From: Nonomuraea ceibae
GTDB lineage: Bacteria > Actinomycetota > Actinomycetes > Streptosporangiales > Streptosporangiaceae
Assembly (NCBI RefSeq): GCF_019396325.1
Contig: NZ_JAHKRO010000001.1
Span: 124,001 to 188,000 of the forward strand
DNA: 64,000 nucleotides
Reading direction: 5' to 3'
Shown here: piece by piece, positions 8,551-17,102 of the stretch
Layout of the letters: every line of letters begins with the position of its first letter
Numbering within the stretch: the first letter of the stretch is position 1
Program-made: the position numbers and the translations under genes
Notes under the pieces: generated by a model
What the model was told of the DNA's origin: nothing
The model's input: only the letters and a program-made list of their open reading frames with translations
Databases searched by the model: none

Positions 8551-8958
8551 ATGAGCGTGACGCTGGTCAACCCGGACGGGTTGCCGAAGCCGGAGGTCTA
8601 CCGCCAGTTGTCGATCGCCAGCGGGTCGAGGCTGGTGTTCCTGGCCGGGCAGGTGGCGCGTGACGCCGACGGGACGCCGGTGGGCGCGGGGGACCTGGCG
8701 GCCCAGGTCGAGCAGGCGTACCTCAACATCGGCACGGCGATGGCCGCGATCGGCGGGTCCTTCGACGACGTGGCCAAGCTGACCGTCTACGTCGTCGACT
8801 GGACTCCCGACAAGATGCCGCTGCTGGGTGAGGGCGTCGCCAGGGCGGCGGCCAGGCTGGGCGTCGACCCGGTCAAGCCGATCACGCTGCTGGGCGTGGC
8901 GGCGCTGGGCGAGCCCGACCTGCTGGTGGAGGTGGAGGCCACCGCCGTCCTCGACTAG
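8551..8958 (+). CDS. ridA: RidA/YjgF/YER057c family imine/enamine deaminase
   Basis: A 135-residue RidA-family protein. It keeps the family pattern: an LVFLAGQVA strand early, AYLNIGTAMAAIGGSFDDVAKLTVYV in the middle, and the ending ITLLGVAALGEPDLLVEVEATAV. RidA homotrimers hydrolyse reactive 2-aminoacrylate-type imines, although many actinobacterial members have diverged; the canonical catalytic Arg of RidA is not obvious in this copy (GVAALGEPDLLVEVE), so the substrate may differ. ATG 8551 has AAGGAG 5-6 nt upstream. The gene is divergent from tetR and probably controlled by the 8500-8516 operator. Confidence 0.9.
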   Translation: MSVTLVNPDGLPKPEVYRQLSIASGSRLVFLAGQVARDADGTPVGAGDLAAQVEQAYLNIGTAMAAIGGSFDDVAKLTVYVVDWTPDKMPLLGEGVARAAARLGVDPVKPITLLGVAALGEPDLLVEVEATAVLD

Positions 8959-8984
8959 CCCGTAAACGGGCGTGCCAGGACGTG

Positions 8985-9554
8985 CTAGGACTGCCGGATG
9001 TGGGCCAGGAGCAGGGCCAGGGGGCGCGGCACGCGGTCGAGGTCCAGGGCGTCGACGAGCAGGCTGGAGTAGCGGATCTTGCGGCCGCTGCCCGACCCCA
9101 TGAACCGGCGGAGCTGGTCGTGCGTGTTGCCCGCGCGCCAGGCGGGCTGCCGCTGGAGCGTGCGGAACGAGCCGAGGTCGCCCTCGGCGTCGATGACCCG
9201 CTCGACGGCGTCGGTCCCGAGCGCGCGGATGAGCTCGTCCTCCAGGTCGGCGACGCAGACGAAGAACCCGAGCGCCTCCAGCCCGTCGCGGCCGAGGTCG
9301 GCGCCGAGCCCGGCGCGCTCCAGGGCCTTGCGGAAGTCGCCTTCCTCCCCGGCGTCGCACAGACCGGCCAGGCGGAGGCCGAGCCCGGCGGGGCCGTACT
9401 TGCCGACGTAGGCGCCGATGTTCGTGGCGCCGCCCATCGCCACCGGGGAGACGCCCTCGGCGGCCAGGTCGAGGCCGTGGCGCCGGGCCAGCGCCTCGAC
9501 CGCCGCCCTGTCGCTCTCGCCCTCAAGAAGGATCACGGTACGCGTGTTGCTCAC
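8985..9554 (-). CDS. TOPRIM-domain protein related to OLD-type nucleases
   Basis: A 189-residue single-domain protein. VILLEGESDRAAVEALARR near the N terminus and VADLEDELIRALG near the middle match the Glu and Asp motifs of a TOPRIM domain as found at the C terminus of OLD-family ATP-dependent nucleases. The ATPase domain of OLD proteins is absent, so this is a stand-alone TOPRIM protein as often seen in actinomycetes. It probably binds Mg2+ and nucleic acid; catalytic activity is not shown. The start is GTG 9554. It is convergent with ridA and has no obvious operon partner. Confidence 0.8.
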   Translation of the reverse strand: MSNTRTVILLEGESDRAAVEALARRHGLDLAAEGVSPVAMGGATNIGAYVGKYGPAGLGLRLAGLCDAGEEGDFRKALERAGLGADLGRDGLEALGFFVCVADLEDELIRALGTDAVERVIDAEGDLGSFRTLQRQPAWRAGNTHDQLRRFMGSGSGRKIRYSSLLVDALDLDRVPRPLALLLAHIRQS

Positions 9555-9597
9555 GGGCCCAGCCTCGCACCGGACCCGGAGGGATTCATCCCCTTTA

Positions 9598-11634
9598 TCA
9601 GATGAGCACGTGGTCGTCCGGCCGCCCGACGAAGGAGAACTGCGCGTTGCGGGTCAGCTTGATGTGGTCCGCCTGCCAGGTGTGCATGGAGGCGTCGGCG
9701 CTGCGCCAGTAGACGAAGTTGAACCGGTCGGCCGAGTAGATCTTGACCCCGTCCTCCTTGAGGCGGCGGACCAGGTGGGTGTCCTCGCCCCTGGTCAGGT
9801 CGGGGAACTGGTAGGAGCGGAACATGTCGGCCTTGCCGAGGAACGAGCCGCCCTGCACCAGGAACGAGTAGCGGTGCTCCAGGCCGGGCAGGCGGAGCAT
9901 CGTGGTGTTGGTGCCCTCGAAGTAGGAGTAGTGGGCGCCCTTGCCGGTCAGCTCGGCGTCGGTGTAGTCGAAGGAGCGGGCCAGGTCCGACAGGTAGTGC
10001 TCGCCGTACAGGTTGTCGTCGTCCATCTTGGCGATCAGCTCGCCCTCGGCGGCGTCGATGCCCAGGTTCATGCAGGCGCCGAGCGACAGCTCGGGGGCGG
10101 CGGGCAGGACGACGACGTCGGTGATGCCGGCCATGCGGGCCTTGTCGGCCACCACGACGGGGTCGATGTCGAGGCCGTGCAGCACCATGACGAGCTGGAG
10201 CGGCCGGTGGATCTGCTTGGCCACCGAGGAGATCGCGTGCTCGATCTGCGAGGCGCGGTTGGTGGGCAGCACGACGGAGATCGACCGGGTGCGCGGGGTG
10301 ACGGGGCGGCCGAGAAGCTGGAGGATCTGGTCCACCCGGTGCGAGAACAGGTGCTTGTCGAACACCTCGCGCATCGCCAGGTGCCCCATCCGGGCGCGCA
10401 GCTCGGGGCTGTTGATCAGGTGCAGGACCTGGTTGTACGACTCGATCGGCTCGCGGGCGATGGGGACGAGGTCGCCGAACGTCTCCTCGATGGCCCGGGA
10501 CCAGCCGGAGACGACCGGGGTGGCGCAGGCCGACAGCTCGAAGACGCGCCGCGCGCACATGGTGGGCGAGTCCAGCACCGAGTTGACGTTGAGGAAGACC
10601 TTGTACATCCGGTACGCGGCGAGCATCTGGTCGTAGGGGAGCTCGCCGACGATGTGCGGGCGGTACTTCTCCGGCCAGGCGTACTTCTCGTCCACCTCGC
10701 CGTTGCGGGCGAAGATGTGCAGGCCGAGCTCGCGGACGGGGTCGAGGACGATCTCCATCTGCTCGCGGCGCTCGGGGTGCTTGTCGCGGAAGTACATGCC
10801 GCCGAAGACGACGTCGTGCAGGCGGCCCTGCTTCTGCTGGATCGGGTTGTGCACGCGCGGCTGCGCTGCGAACTGCAACACATCAACCCGATCATGTCCC
10901 AATATTTCGCGATATTTCGGCACCATGTCGCCGTCGCACGTGAACACGTAGTCGAACAGCTTGGCCGTGTCGATGAAGAAGTCGAAGTTGGGCGGATCTT
11001 CCTTGTTCCAGAAGACCGTGGGAATGCCCTCCGCCTTGCACCAGGCGACCAGCTCCCGCAGCGGCTCCTTGGGCGCGTTGGTCCCGGTCATCTGGTAGCG
11101 CCAGCGCCCCTGGTTGCCGTGCCAGGCCGACTCGCAGAACAGCAGGTCGGGCCGCCGCTCGGCGAAGATCTCCGGCCAGTCCTTGAGCCCGAACTCGATC
11201 TGGTCCCATTCGTAGCGGAACGCCATCCTGGAGAAGTCGTCCAGGATCACGGCCACCTTCAGGTCCGGCCGGTTGACCGGGCCGAGCGGCCACTTGACCG
11301 GCGGGATCTCGACCCGGGGCGGCCGCTTCCCGGCGGCCTCGACGACCTCGGTGACCGGGACGGGCGGCTTGGGGGCGCGCTCGCGGGAGCGGACGGCGTC
11401 GAGCACCCTGCCGGGGCTCTTGGACCCGATCGCCTCGCCGAGCTTGAACGTCCGCTTGGCCTGGGTGGCCTCCAGCTTCCAGGTGGCGTAGGCGGCCTTG
11501 GCCTCGGCGATCTCCAGCCGCCTGCGCAGCTCCACGACCTCCGCCTCGTAGCGCTCGACGACCTTGCGCTCCTCAGGCAGCCAGTTGACGGGACCGAGCC
11601 GCTGGAACGCGGGCTCTTCTGGGGTTTCGGCCAT
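9598..11634 (-). CDS. Two-domain glycosyltransferase: CgeB-like N-terminal half plus GT2-like C-terminal half
   Basis: A 678-residue cytoplasmic protein. A short coiled coil (about 22-60) precedes a CgeB/glycosyltransferase-like domain (about 120-440; VILDDFS at the start, FLNVNSVLDSPTMCARRVFE late). A GT-A type domain follows from about 455 (SISVVLPTNRASQIEHAISS) with a nucleotide-sugar/metal motif KMDDDN and a later RGEDTHLVRRL acceptor-side motif. Two transferase modules in one chain suggest a polymerase or the addition of two sugars in a surface glycan. It lies 66 bp downstream of wecB on the same strand, so ManNAc or ManNAcA may be one of its donors (inference). Confidence 0.87.
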   Translation of the reverse strand: MAETPEEPAFQRLGPVNWLPEERKVVERYEAEVVELRRRLEIAEAKAAYATWKLEATQAKRTFKLGEAIGSKSPGRVLDAVRSRERAPKPPVPVTEVVEAAGKRPPRVEIPPVKWPLGPVNRPDLKVAVILDDFSRMAFRYEWDQIEFGLKDWPEIFAERRPDLLFCESAWHGNQGRWRYQMTGTNAPKEPLRELVAWCKAEGIPTVFWNKEDPPNFDFFIDTAKLFDYVFTCDGDMVPKYREILGHDRVDVLQFAAQPRVHNPIQQKQGRLHDVVFGGMYFRDKHPERREQMEIVLDPVRELGLHIFARNGEVDEKYAWPEKYRPHIVGELPYDQMLAAYRMYKVFLNVNSVLDSPTMCARRVFELSACATPVVSGWSRAIEETFGDLVPIAREPIESYNQVLHLINSPELRARMGHLAMREVFDKHLFSHRVDQILQLLGRPVTPRTRSISVVLPTNRASQIEHAISSVAKQIHRPLQLVMVLHGLDIDPVVVADKARMAGITDVVVLPAAPELSLGACMNLGIDAAEGELIAKMDDDNLYGEHYLSDLARSFDYTDAELTGKGAHYSYFEGTNTTMLRLPGLEHRYSFLVQGGSFLGKADMFRSYQFPDLTRGEDTHLVRRLKEDGVKIYSADRFNFVYWRSADASMHTWQADHIKLTRNAQFSFVGRPDDHVLI

Positions 11635-11700
11635 GAGGTATCGCCTATCGCTCTGCGGAGGATTGTCATAGTACGGCGGACACCGTACGAAATGGGGGTT

Positions 11701-12831
11701 TTACTCGGATCGGGTCCCCTGGGCGGCGGGCGAGAGGTTGTCCCCCTTCAGCCAGGCCGAGATCACCCGGGCGATGCGCGGCCCGGCGGCGCCGTCCCAC
11801 AGCGGCGGCAGCTCGCCCGAGGGCGTGACCGCCCCGTCGGCCAGCGCCTTCTCGGCGGCGGCCGGCAGCAGGGCCGGGGTGACCAGCCGGTTGGTGCCGT
11901 GCGTGATCGTGACCGGGCGCTCGGTGTTGGGCCGCACGGTCAGGCAGGGCACGCCCAGCATGGTCGTCTCCTCCTGCACGCCGCCGGAGTCGGTGACGAC
12001 CAGCGCGGCGCCCCGTACGAGTGAGAGAAAGTCCACATAGCCCAGCGGGTCGACCACCTTGATCGACGGGCCGTCCACGAGCCCCGCCTCGGCCAGCCGG
12101 GTGCGGCCGCGCGGGTGGATCGGCACCACGATCTGGATCTGCCGCGACACCTCCAGCACGGCCGAGACCAGCTCACGGGCCGCCTCGGGGGTGTCGACGT
12201 TGGCCGGGCGGTGCAGCGTCGCCACGGCGTAGCGGCCGGTCAGGCCCAGCCGCTCGACGACCGGAGCCGGGTCCAGCGACGGCAGCGCCGAGAACAGGCT
12301 GTCGATCATCGGGTTGCCGACCAGGTGCACCTTGGAAGCGGGCACGCCCTCGGCCGCCAGGTGCGACAGCGCGTCAGGGGAGGTGGCGAACAGCAGGTCG
12401 GACAGGGAGTCGGTGACGATCCTGTTGACCTCTTCCGGCATGCCGCGGTCGAACGAGCGCAGCCCCGCCTCGACGTGCGCGGTGCGGATGCCGAGCTTGG
12501 CGCAGACGAGGATGGCGGCCAGCGTCGAGTTCACGTCGCCGTAGACGACCACCAGGTCGGGCTGCTGCTGCTCGAACGTCTCCTCCAGGCCGACGAGCAG
12601 CGCGGCGGTCTGCTTGGCGTGGCTGCCGGAGCCGACGCCCAGATTGGCCACCGGGTCGGGCAGGCCGAGGTCGGCGAAGAACACGTCCGACATCAGGGCG
12701 TCGTAGTGCTGACCGGTGTGGATGATGCCCTGCCGCACGCCGAGCTCGCCGAGTGCTCGCACCACCGGGGCCGCTTTCACGAAATTGGGACGAGCGCCCA
12801 GAACGTGCAGGACCAGGGGGTTCTCCCTCAT
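11701..12831 (-). CDS. wecB: UDP-N-acetylglucosamine 2-epimerase (non-hydrolysing)
   Basis: A 376-residue member of the WecB/MnaA family, which interconverts UDP-GlcNAc and UDP-ManNAc. Visible family motifs are GARPNFVKAAPVVRAL at the N terminus, HTGQHYD, VYGDVNSTLAA, HVEAGLRSFDRGMPEEVNR and DSGGVQEETTMLGVP. The length is normal and ATG 12831 has AAGGCGAGG upstream. It is divergent from the GT4 gene at 12888 and upstream of the two-domain glycosyltransferase. With wecC at 14689 it supplies UDP-ManNAcA, a building block of teichuronic-acid-like or capsular polymers. Confidence 0.96.
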   Translation of the reverse strand: MRENPLVLHVLGARPNFVKAAPVVRALGELGVRQGIIHTGQHYDALMSDVFFADLGLPDPVANLGVGSGSHAKQTAALLVGLEETFEQQQPDLVVVYGDVNSTLAAILVCAKLGIRTAHVEAGLRSFDRGMPEEVNRIVTDSLSDLLFATSPDALSHLAAEGVPASKVHLVGNPMIDSLFSALPSLDPAPVVERLGLTGRYAVATLHRPANVDTPEAARELVSAVLEVSRQIQIVVPIHPRGRTRLAEAGLVDGPSIKVVDPLGYVDFLSLVRGAALVVTDSGGVQEETTMLGVPCLTVRPNTERPVTITHGTNRLVTPALLPAAAEKALADGAVTPSGELPPLWDGAAGPRIARVISAWLKGDNLSPAAQGTRSE

Positions 12832-12887
12832 TGACCTCGCCTTTCATAGCGGAAGGGAAAAAACGCTGCCTATGGTACGGTCACCGC

Positions 12888-14570
12888 GTGGCATCCGACG
12901 CCAGTCGTCAAGACTCCTCAAAAGTTTCCGCTGGGGTTTCCGCGAAGTCTGCCCGTGCCGGCGTCGGTGGACTTCTCAAGGGCTTCATCCAGCATCCGAT
13001 CATCGTGACCCGCGTCGTCGTGACGAAGGTGCGGGCCGATCCGGTCAGGGCCGCCCAGGCGGCGGCAGACGCCATGCCGCCGCGCCTGCGTCCGGTCGTG
13101 GGCAGCGTCGCCTGGCCCGCCGCGCGCAAGGCCCGGCACATCGCCCGCAAGCTCGGCATGCGCATGGTCCGCGCGCCCTGGGACGAGGCCAAGGAGCACT
13201 GGAACACCGGCCGCGTCAGCCAGGCCGGTGACGTGCTGGAGCCGTTCATCAAGTACCCGTTCGTCAAGCGCCGCTACCAGTACTACCGGGGCGAGCTGGC
13301 GGCGATCAGCCCCGACCCGATCCCGCCGGGCCCCAAGGTGGCGATCCTGGAGCGAGTGGCCGGGCGGGTGGTCCACCTGGTCACCAACGCGCTGCCCTAC
13401 ACGCAGGCCGGCTACACGGTCCGCACCCACCGCATCGTCACCGCGCAGAAGGCCGCCGGCCTCGACCCGCACGTGGTCACGAGCTGGGGCTGGCCCATGC
13501 TCCAGGGCCACGCCGACGCCGCCCCGTACGAGGAGATCGACGGCATCCCCTACTACCGCCACATGCCCGACGGGCACGGCGAGGTGCCGTTCGAGATGCA
13601 CGGCCGCATGGTGCGGGGCGCCGACGCCGTCACCACGCTGGTCGCCCAGCTCCGGCCGCAGGTGCTGCACGCCGCCACCGACCACCGCAACGGCTCGGTG
13701 GCCCACGCGGTGCGCGAGCGCACCGGCACGCCGTTCGTGTACGAGGTGCGCGGGTTCCTGGAGGAGACCTGGGCCTCGCGTGACCCGGTCCGCATCGGCA
13801 GCCAGCGCCACGTGCTCCAGCGCGAGCGCGAGGCGTTCCTGATGAACGAGGCCGACGCGGTCGTCACGCTGGCCGAGACGATGGCGGCGGAGATCGTCGA
13901 GCGGGGCGTGCCCCGCGAGCGCATCCACCTGGCCCCCAACGCGGTCGACGACGCGCTGCTGACCGCCCACTACGACGGGGCGTCGTTCCGCCGCGAGATG
14001 GGCATCGGCGACAAGGAGATCGTCGTCGGCTCGGTGTCCAGCATCGTCGCCTACGAGGGATTCGCCACACTGCTGCGCGCGGCGGCGCTGCTGCGCGACG
14101 AGGGCGCCCCGGTGCGGGTGCTGCTCGTCGGCGACGGCACCGAGCGGGCCAACCTGCTGGAGCTCGTCGAGGAGCTGAACCTGACCACGGCGATCCTGCC
14201 CGGCCGGGTCGGCCCCGACGAGGCGCTGCAGGCCCAGGACGCCATCGACATCTTCGTCTGCCCCCGCGAGGACCTGCGGGTCACCCGGCTCGTCACGCCG
14301 CTCAAGCCGGTCGAGGCGATGGCGCTGGGCAAGCCCGTGGTGCTCAGCGACCTGCCGGCGCTGTCCGAGCTCGTCGGCTCCGACGGGGCGGGCATGCTGG
14401 TGCCGCCCGGCGACCCGGAGGCGCTGGCCAAGGCGCTGGCGGGGCTCGCCCAGGACCCGGCCAAGCGCGCCGAGATGGGCGAGGCGGGCCGGGCGGAAGT
14501 CGCGGCGAAGCGCACGTGGAGCCGCGTTGCCGAGACATATCAGGCTCTCTACCGATCGCTTGCCGAATGA
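12888..14570 (+). CDS. GT4-family glycosyltransferase
   Basis: About 560 residues. After an N-terminal extension of about 150 residues without a clear fold, a GT-B transferase begins at VVHLVTNALPYTQAGYTVRT, continues with HAATDHRNGSVAHAVRERTG and ends with the donor-binding Rossmann domain: EIVVGSVSSIVAYEGFATLL and PLKPVEAMALGKPVVLSDLP (the E-x7-E region). It probably transfers a sugar from a nucleotide donor to a lipid-linked or wall glycan. GTG 12888 is chosen because TACGGT (12876-12881) lies 6 nt upstream and no Shine-Dalgarno is present, so the mRNA is probably leaderless. It heads the plus-strand half of the glycan locus. Confidence 0.87.
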   Translation: MASDASRQDSSKVSAGVSAKSARAGVGGLLKGFIQHPIIVTRVVVTKVRADPVRAAQAAADAMPPRLRPVVGSVAWPAARKARHIARKLGMRMVRAPWDEAKEHWNTGRVSQAGDVLEPFIKYPFVKRRYQYYRGELAAISPDPIPPGPKVAILERVAGRVVHLVTNALPYTQAGYTVRTHRIVTAQKAAGLDPHVVTSWGWPMLQGHADAAPYEEIDGIPYYRHMPDGHGEVPFEMHGRMVRGADAVTTLVAQLRPQVLHAATDHRNGSVAHAVRERTGTPFVYEVRGFLEETWASRDPVRIGSQRHVLQREREAFLMNEADAVVTLAETMAAEIVERGVPRERIHLAPNAVDDALLTAHYDGASFRREMGIGDKEIVVGSVSSIVAYEGFATLLRAAALLRDEGAPVRVLLVGDGTERANLLELVEELNLTTAILPGRVGPDEALQAQDAIDIFVCPREDLRVTRLVTPLKPVEAMALGKPVVLSDLPALSELVGSDGAGMLVPPGDPEALAKALAGLAQDPAKRAEMGEAGRAEVAAKRTWSRVAETYQALYRSLAE

Positions 14571-14653
14571 TGACCTACGGATTGGCTGTCTGTTGTGACG
14601 GGTTCGGTCGCATTAGGCGTGAGCTAGGTGGACTTGAGATAACCTTTGCGACC

Positions 14654-14692
14654 ATGAAGTGTTGTTTCCGGCTCTCCAAGGCACTGCTGTGA
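14654..14692 (+). CDS. Leaderless 12-codon small ORF (Cys-Cys) overlapping the wecC start
   Basis: ATG 14654 opens a 12-codon frame, MKCCFRLSKALL, whose TGA (14690-14692) overlaps the GTG of wecC (14689-14691) in the arrangement GTGA. TAACCT (14640-14645) lies 8 nt before the ATG, so a transcript from it would start at or next to the ATG. Ribosomes ending this ORF would stop exactly at the wecC start, and tandem Cys codons sit at positions 3-4. Leaderless poly-Cys small ORFs act as attenuators in mycobacteria; a similar role here is inference. Confidence 0.5.
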   Translation: MKCCFRLSKALL

Positions 14693-15951
14693 CAGAAATC
14701 GACTTGGCTGTCATCGGTCTGGGCTACGTCGGCATGCCTCTCGCCAAAGAGGCTGTGGCCGCCGGGCTGCGGGTCGTCGGCGTGGACGTCGACCCCCGGA
14801 AGATCGACGCGCTCAACGCCGGGCAGTCCTACATCGATGACCTGACCGACGCCGACCTCGAGCACATGCTGGCCAACGGTTTCCGCGCCACGCTCGACGA
14901 GTCCGTACTGGCCCGGAGCAACACGATCGTCATCTGCGTGCCGACGCCGCTGGATGAGGATCACCGCCCCGACCTGTCCGCGGTCGAGGGCGCCACCCAG
15001 ACCGTCGCGCGCAACCTCACCAAGGACACGCTCGTCGTCCTGGAGTCCACCACCTGGCCCGGCACCACCGACGAGGTGGCCCGCCCGCTGCTCGAAGCCT
15101 CCGGCCTCGTCGCCGGCGAGGACTTCCACCTGGCCTTCTCGCCCGAGCGCATCGACCCGGGCAACCCCAAGTACGGCCTGCGCAACACCCCCAAGGTCGT
15201 CGGCGGCTACACGCTGACCTGCCGCGACCGGGCCACGGCCTTCTACGGCCAGTTCATCGAGCAGGTCGTCCCGGTCAGCGGCACCCGCGAGGCCGAAATG
15301 GCCAAGCTGCTGGAGAACACCTACCGGCACGTCAACATCGCGCTCGTCAACGAGATGGCGATCTTCTGCGACGAGCTCGGCGTCGACCTGTGGGAAGCGA
15401 TCGAGGCGGCGGCGACCAAGCCGTTCGGGTTCCACAAGTTCCTGCCGGGGCCGGGCGTCGGCGGGCACTGCATCCCCGTCGACCCGTCCTACCTGTCCTA
15501 CACGGTCCGCAAGCTCGGCTACCCGTTCCGGTTCGTCGAGCTGGCCCAGGAGATCAACGAGCGGATGCCGTCGTACGTGGTGGCCCGCGTGCAGCGCCTG
15601 CTCAACAGGCACAAGAAGGCAGTCAACGGCGCCCGGGTGGTCCTGCTCGGCGTAACCTACAAGCCGGACATCGCCGACGAGCGTGAAACCCCGGCCCTGC
15701 CCGTGGCGCGTGCGCTGCTGGAGCTGGGGGCCGAGCTCACGTTCGCGGACCCGTACGTCAAGGAGTGGTCGGTAGACGGCACGCCCGTCGGGCGTGAGGA
15801 AGATCTGGCCCAGGCCGTGGCCGACGCCGACGTGACGCTGCTGTTGCAGCAGCACGCCGCGTTCGACCTCGGCATGGTCGAGGCTAAGGCCCGGCTCGTG
15901 CTCGACACCCGCGGTGTTCTCACCGAGGGTGAACGCGTCGAGCGGCTGTAG
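14689..15951 (+). CDS. wecC: UDP-N-acetyl-D-mannosamine dehydrogenase
   Basis: A 420-residue UDP-glucose/GDP-mannose dehydrogenase family protein that fits WecC (UDP-ManNAc to UDP-ManNAcA, 2 NAD+). It has the NAD-binding motif IGLGYVGMPLAKE, a middle-domain signature SGTREAEMAKLLENTYRHVN and the catalytic-Cys motif GVGGHCIPVDP, followed by LLGVTYKPDIADERETPA. GTG 14689 is used because the protein then starts directly before the Rossmann strand; AAGG lies 7 nt upstream. It overlaps a 12-codon small ORF. The assignment to ManNAc rather than another UDP-sugar rests on the wecB neighbour. Confidence 0.92.
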   Translation: MTEIDLAVIGLGYVGMPLAKEAVAAGLRVVGVDVDPRKIDALNAGQSYIDDLTDADLEHMLANGFRATLDESVLARSNTIVICVPTPLDEDHRPDLSAVEGATQTVARNLTKDTLVVLESTTWPGTTDEVARPLLEASGLVAGEDFHLAFSPERIDPGNPKYGLRNTPKVVGGYTLTCRDRATAFYGQFIEQVVPVSGTREAEMAKLLENTYRHVNIALVNEMAIFCDELGVDLWEAIEAAATKPFGFHKFLPGPGVGGHCIPVDPSYLSYTVRKLGYPFRFVELAQEINERMPSYVVARVQRLLNRHKKAVNGARVVLLGVTYKPDIADERETPALPVARALLELGAELTFADPYVKEWSVDGTPVGREEDLAQAVADADVTLLLQQHAAFDLGMVEAKARLVLDTRGVLTEGERVERL

Positions 15952-15970
15952 CGACGGAAGGCTGCGCGCA

Positions 15971-17059
15971 GTGCACGTGCTCGTCATGACGGTGGTGCAT
16001 AACCCCGAGGACGCGAGAATTCTGCATAGGCAGATTCGCGCACTCGTGGATGCCGGTCATGAGGTCACGTACGCCGCCCCCTTCACCGCCCACGGCGTGG
16101 TGCCGAGGCCGTGGGTGAACGGCGCCGACCTCCCGAGGGCCGTCCAGCGCAAGAGGCTGTCGGCCACCTGGCAGGCCCGCAGGCTGTTCAAGCGGATGCG
16201 CGGCAAGGTCGACCTGGTGCTGATCCACGACCCTGAGCTGCTGTTCGCCGTCTGGGGCGTGCGCAACAGGCCGCCGGTCGTGTGGGACGTGCACGAGGAC
16301 ACCCCGGCGACGCTGTCGCTCAAGCCGTGGCTGCCCGCGCCGCTGCGCCCGCCGGCGCGCTTCCTGGCCCGCATGCTGGAGGGCGCCGCCGAGAGCAACC
16401 TGCACCTGCTGCTGGCCGAGACGGCCTACGCGGGGCGGTTCAAGCACGCCCACCTGATCGTGCCGAACGAGACGTGGGTGCCCGACTCGGTGACGCCGCC
16501 GGGCGACGACCGGGTGGTCTACCTCGGCTGGCTGTCCAGGGCCCGCGGGGTGATGGAGTCGATCGAGGTCGCCAAGCTGCTCCAGCCGTACCGGGTGACG
16601 GTCGAGCTGATCGGCTACGCCGACCCGCAGAGCCGGCCGCTGCTCAACCAGGCGGTCGCCGACGGGCTGCTGGAGTGGCGCGACTTCATGCCGAACGACG
16701 AGGCGCTCAAGCGGCTCGACGGCGCGCTGGCCGGCCTGTCGCTGCTGCACGACGAGCCGAACTACCGCCACTCGATGCCCACGAAGATCGTGGAGTACAT
16801 GGCGCACGGCATCCCGGTGATCACCACGCCGTCCCCGCGCGCGGTCGAGCTCGTGGAGCGCTACGAGAGCGGCGTCGTGGTGCCCTGGGAGGACCCGAAG
16901 GCCGTGGCCCAGGCGGTGCTGACCTTGAGGGACGACGTGCGCGAGCGCCGGGCGCAGGGCGCGCGCGGCTACGCGGCGGCACGCGCGAACCACCACTGGC
17001 CCAACTCCGCCAAGCGGTTCGTCTCGCAGCTCGAAGCCTGGGCCGGCGTCAAGCGATAA
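15971..17059 (+). CDS. GT4-like glycosyltransferase
   Basis: A 362-residue GT-B fold transferase. The N-terminal domain begins VHVLVMTVVHNPEDARILHR, with DLVLIHDPELLFAVWG later; the C-terminal domain has RVVYLGWLSRARGVMESIEVA, a donor-site region SLLHDEPNYRHSMPTKIVEYM and IPVITTPSPRAVELV. It probably acts in the cytoplasm on a membrane-linked glycan. GTG 15971 follows GGAAGG and lies 19 bp after the wecC stop, so the two are probably cotranscribed. The sugar and linkage are unknown. Confidence 0.87.
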   Translation: MHVLVMTVVHNPEDARILHRQIRALVDAGHEVTYAAPFTAHGVVPRPWVNGADLPRAVQRKRLSATWQARRLFKRMRGKVDLVLIHDPELLFAVWGVRNRPPVVWDVHEDTPATLSLKPWLPAPLRPPARFLARMLEGAAESNLHLLLAETAYAGRFKHAHLIVPNETWVPDSVTPPGDDRVVYLGWLSRARGVMESIEVAKLLQPYRVTVELIGYADPQSRPLLNQAVADGLLEWRDFMPNDEALKRLDGALAGLSLLHDEPNYRHSMPTKIVEYMAHGIPVITTPSPRAVELVERYESGVVVPWEDPKAVAQAVLTLRDDVRERRAQGARGYAAARANHHWPNSAKRFVSQLEAWAGVKR

Positions 17060-17102
17060 GCGTTTATCCCGGGCAGATCATGAGGGCGGTAGGTTCCTGA
17101 AC

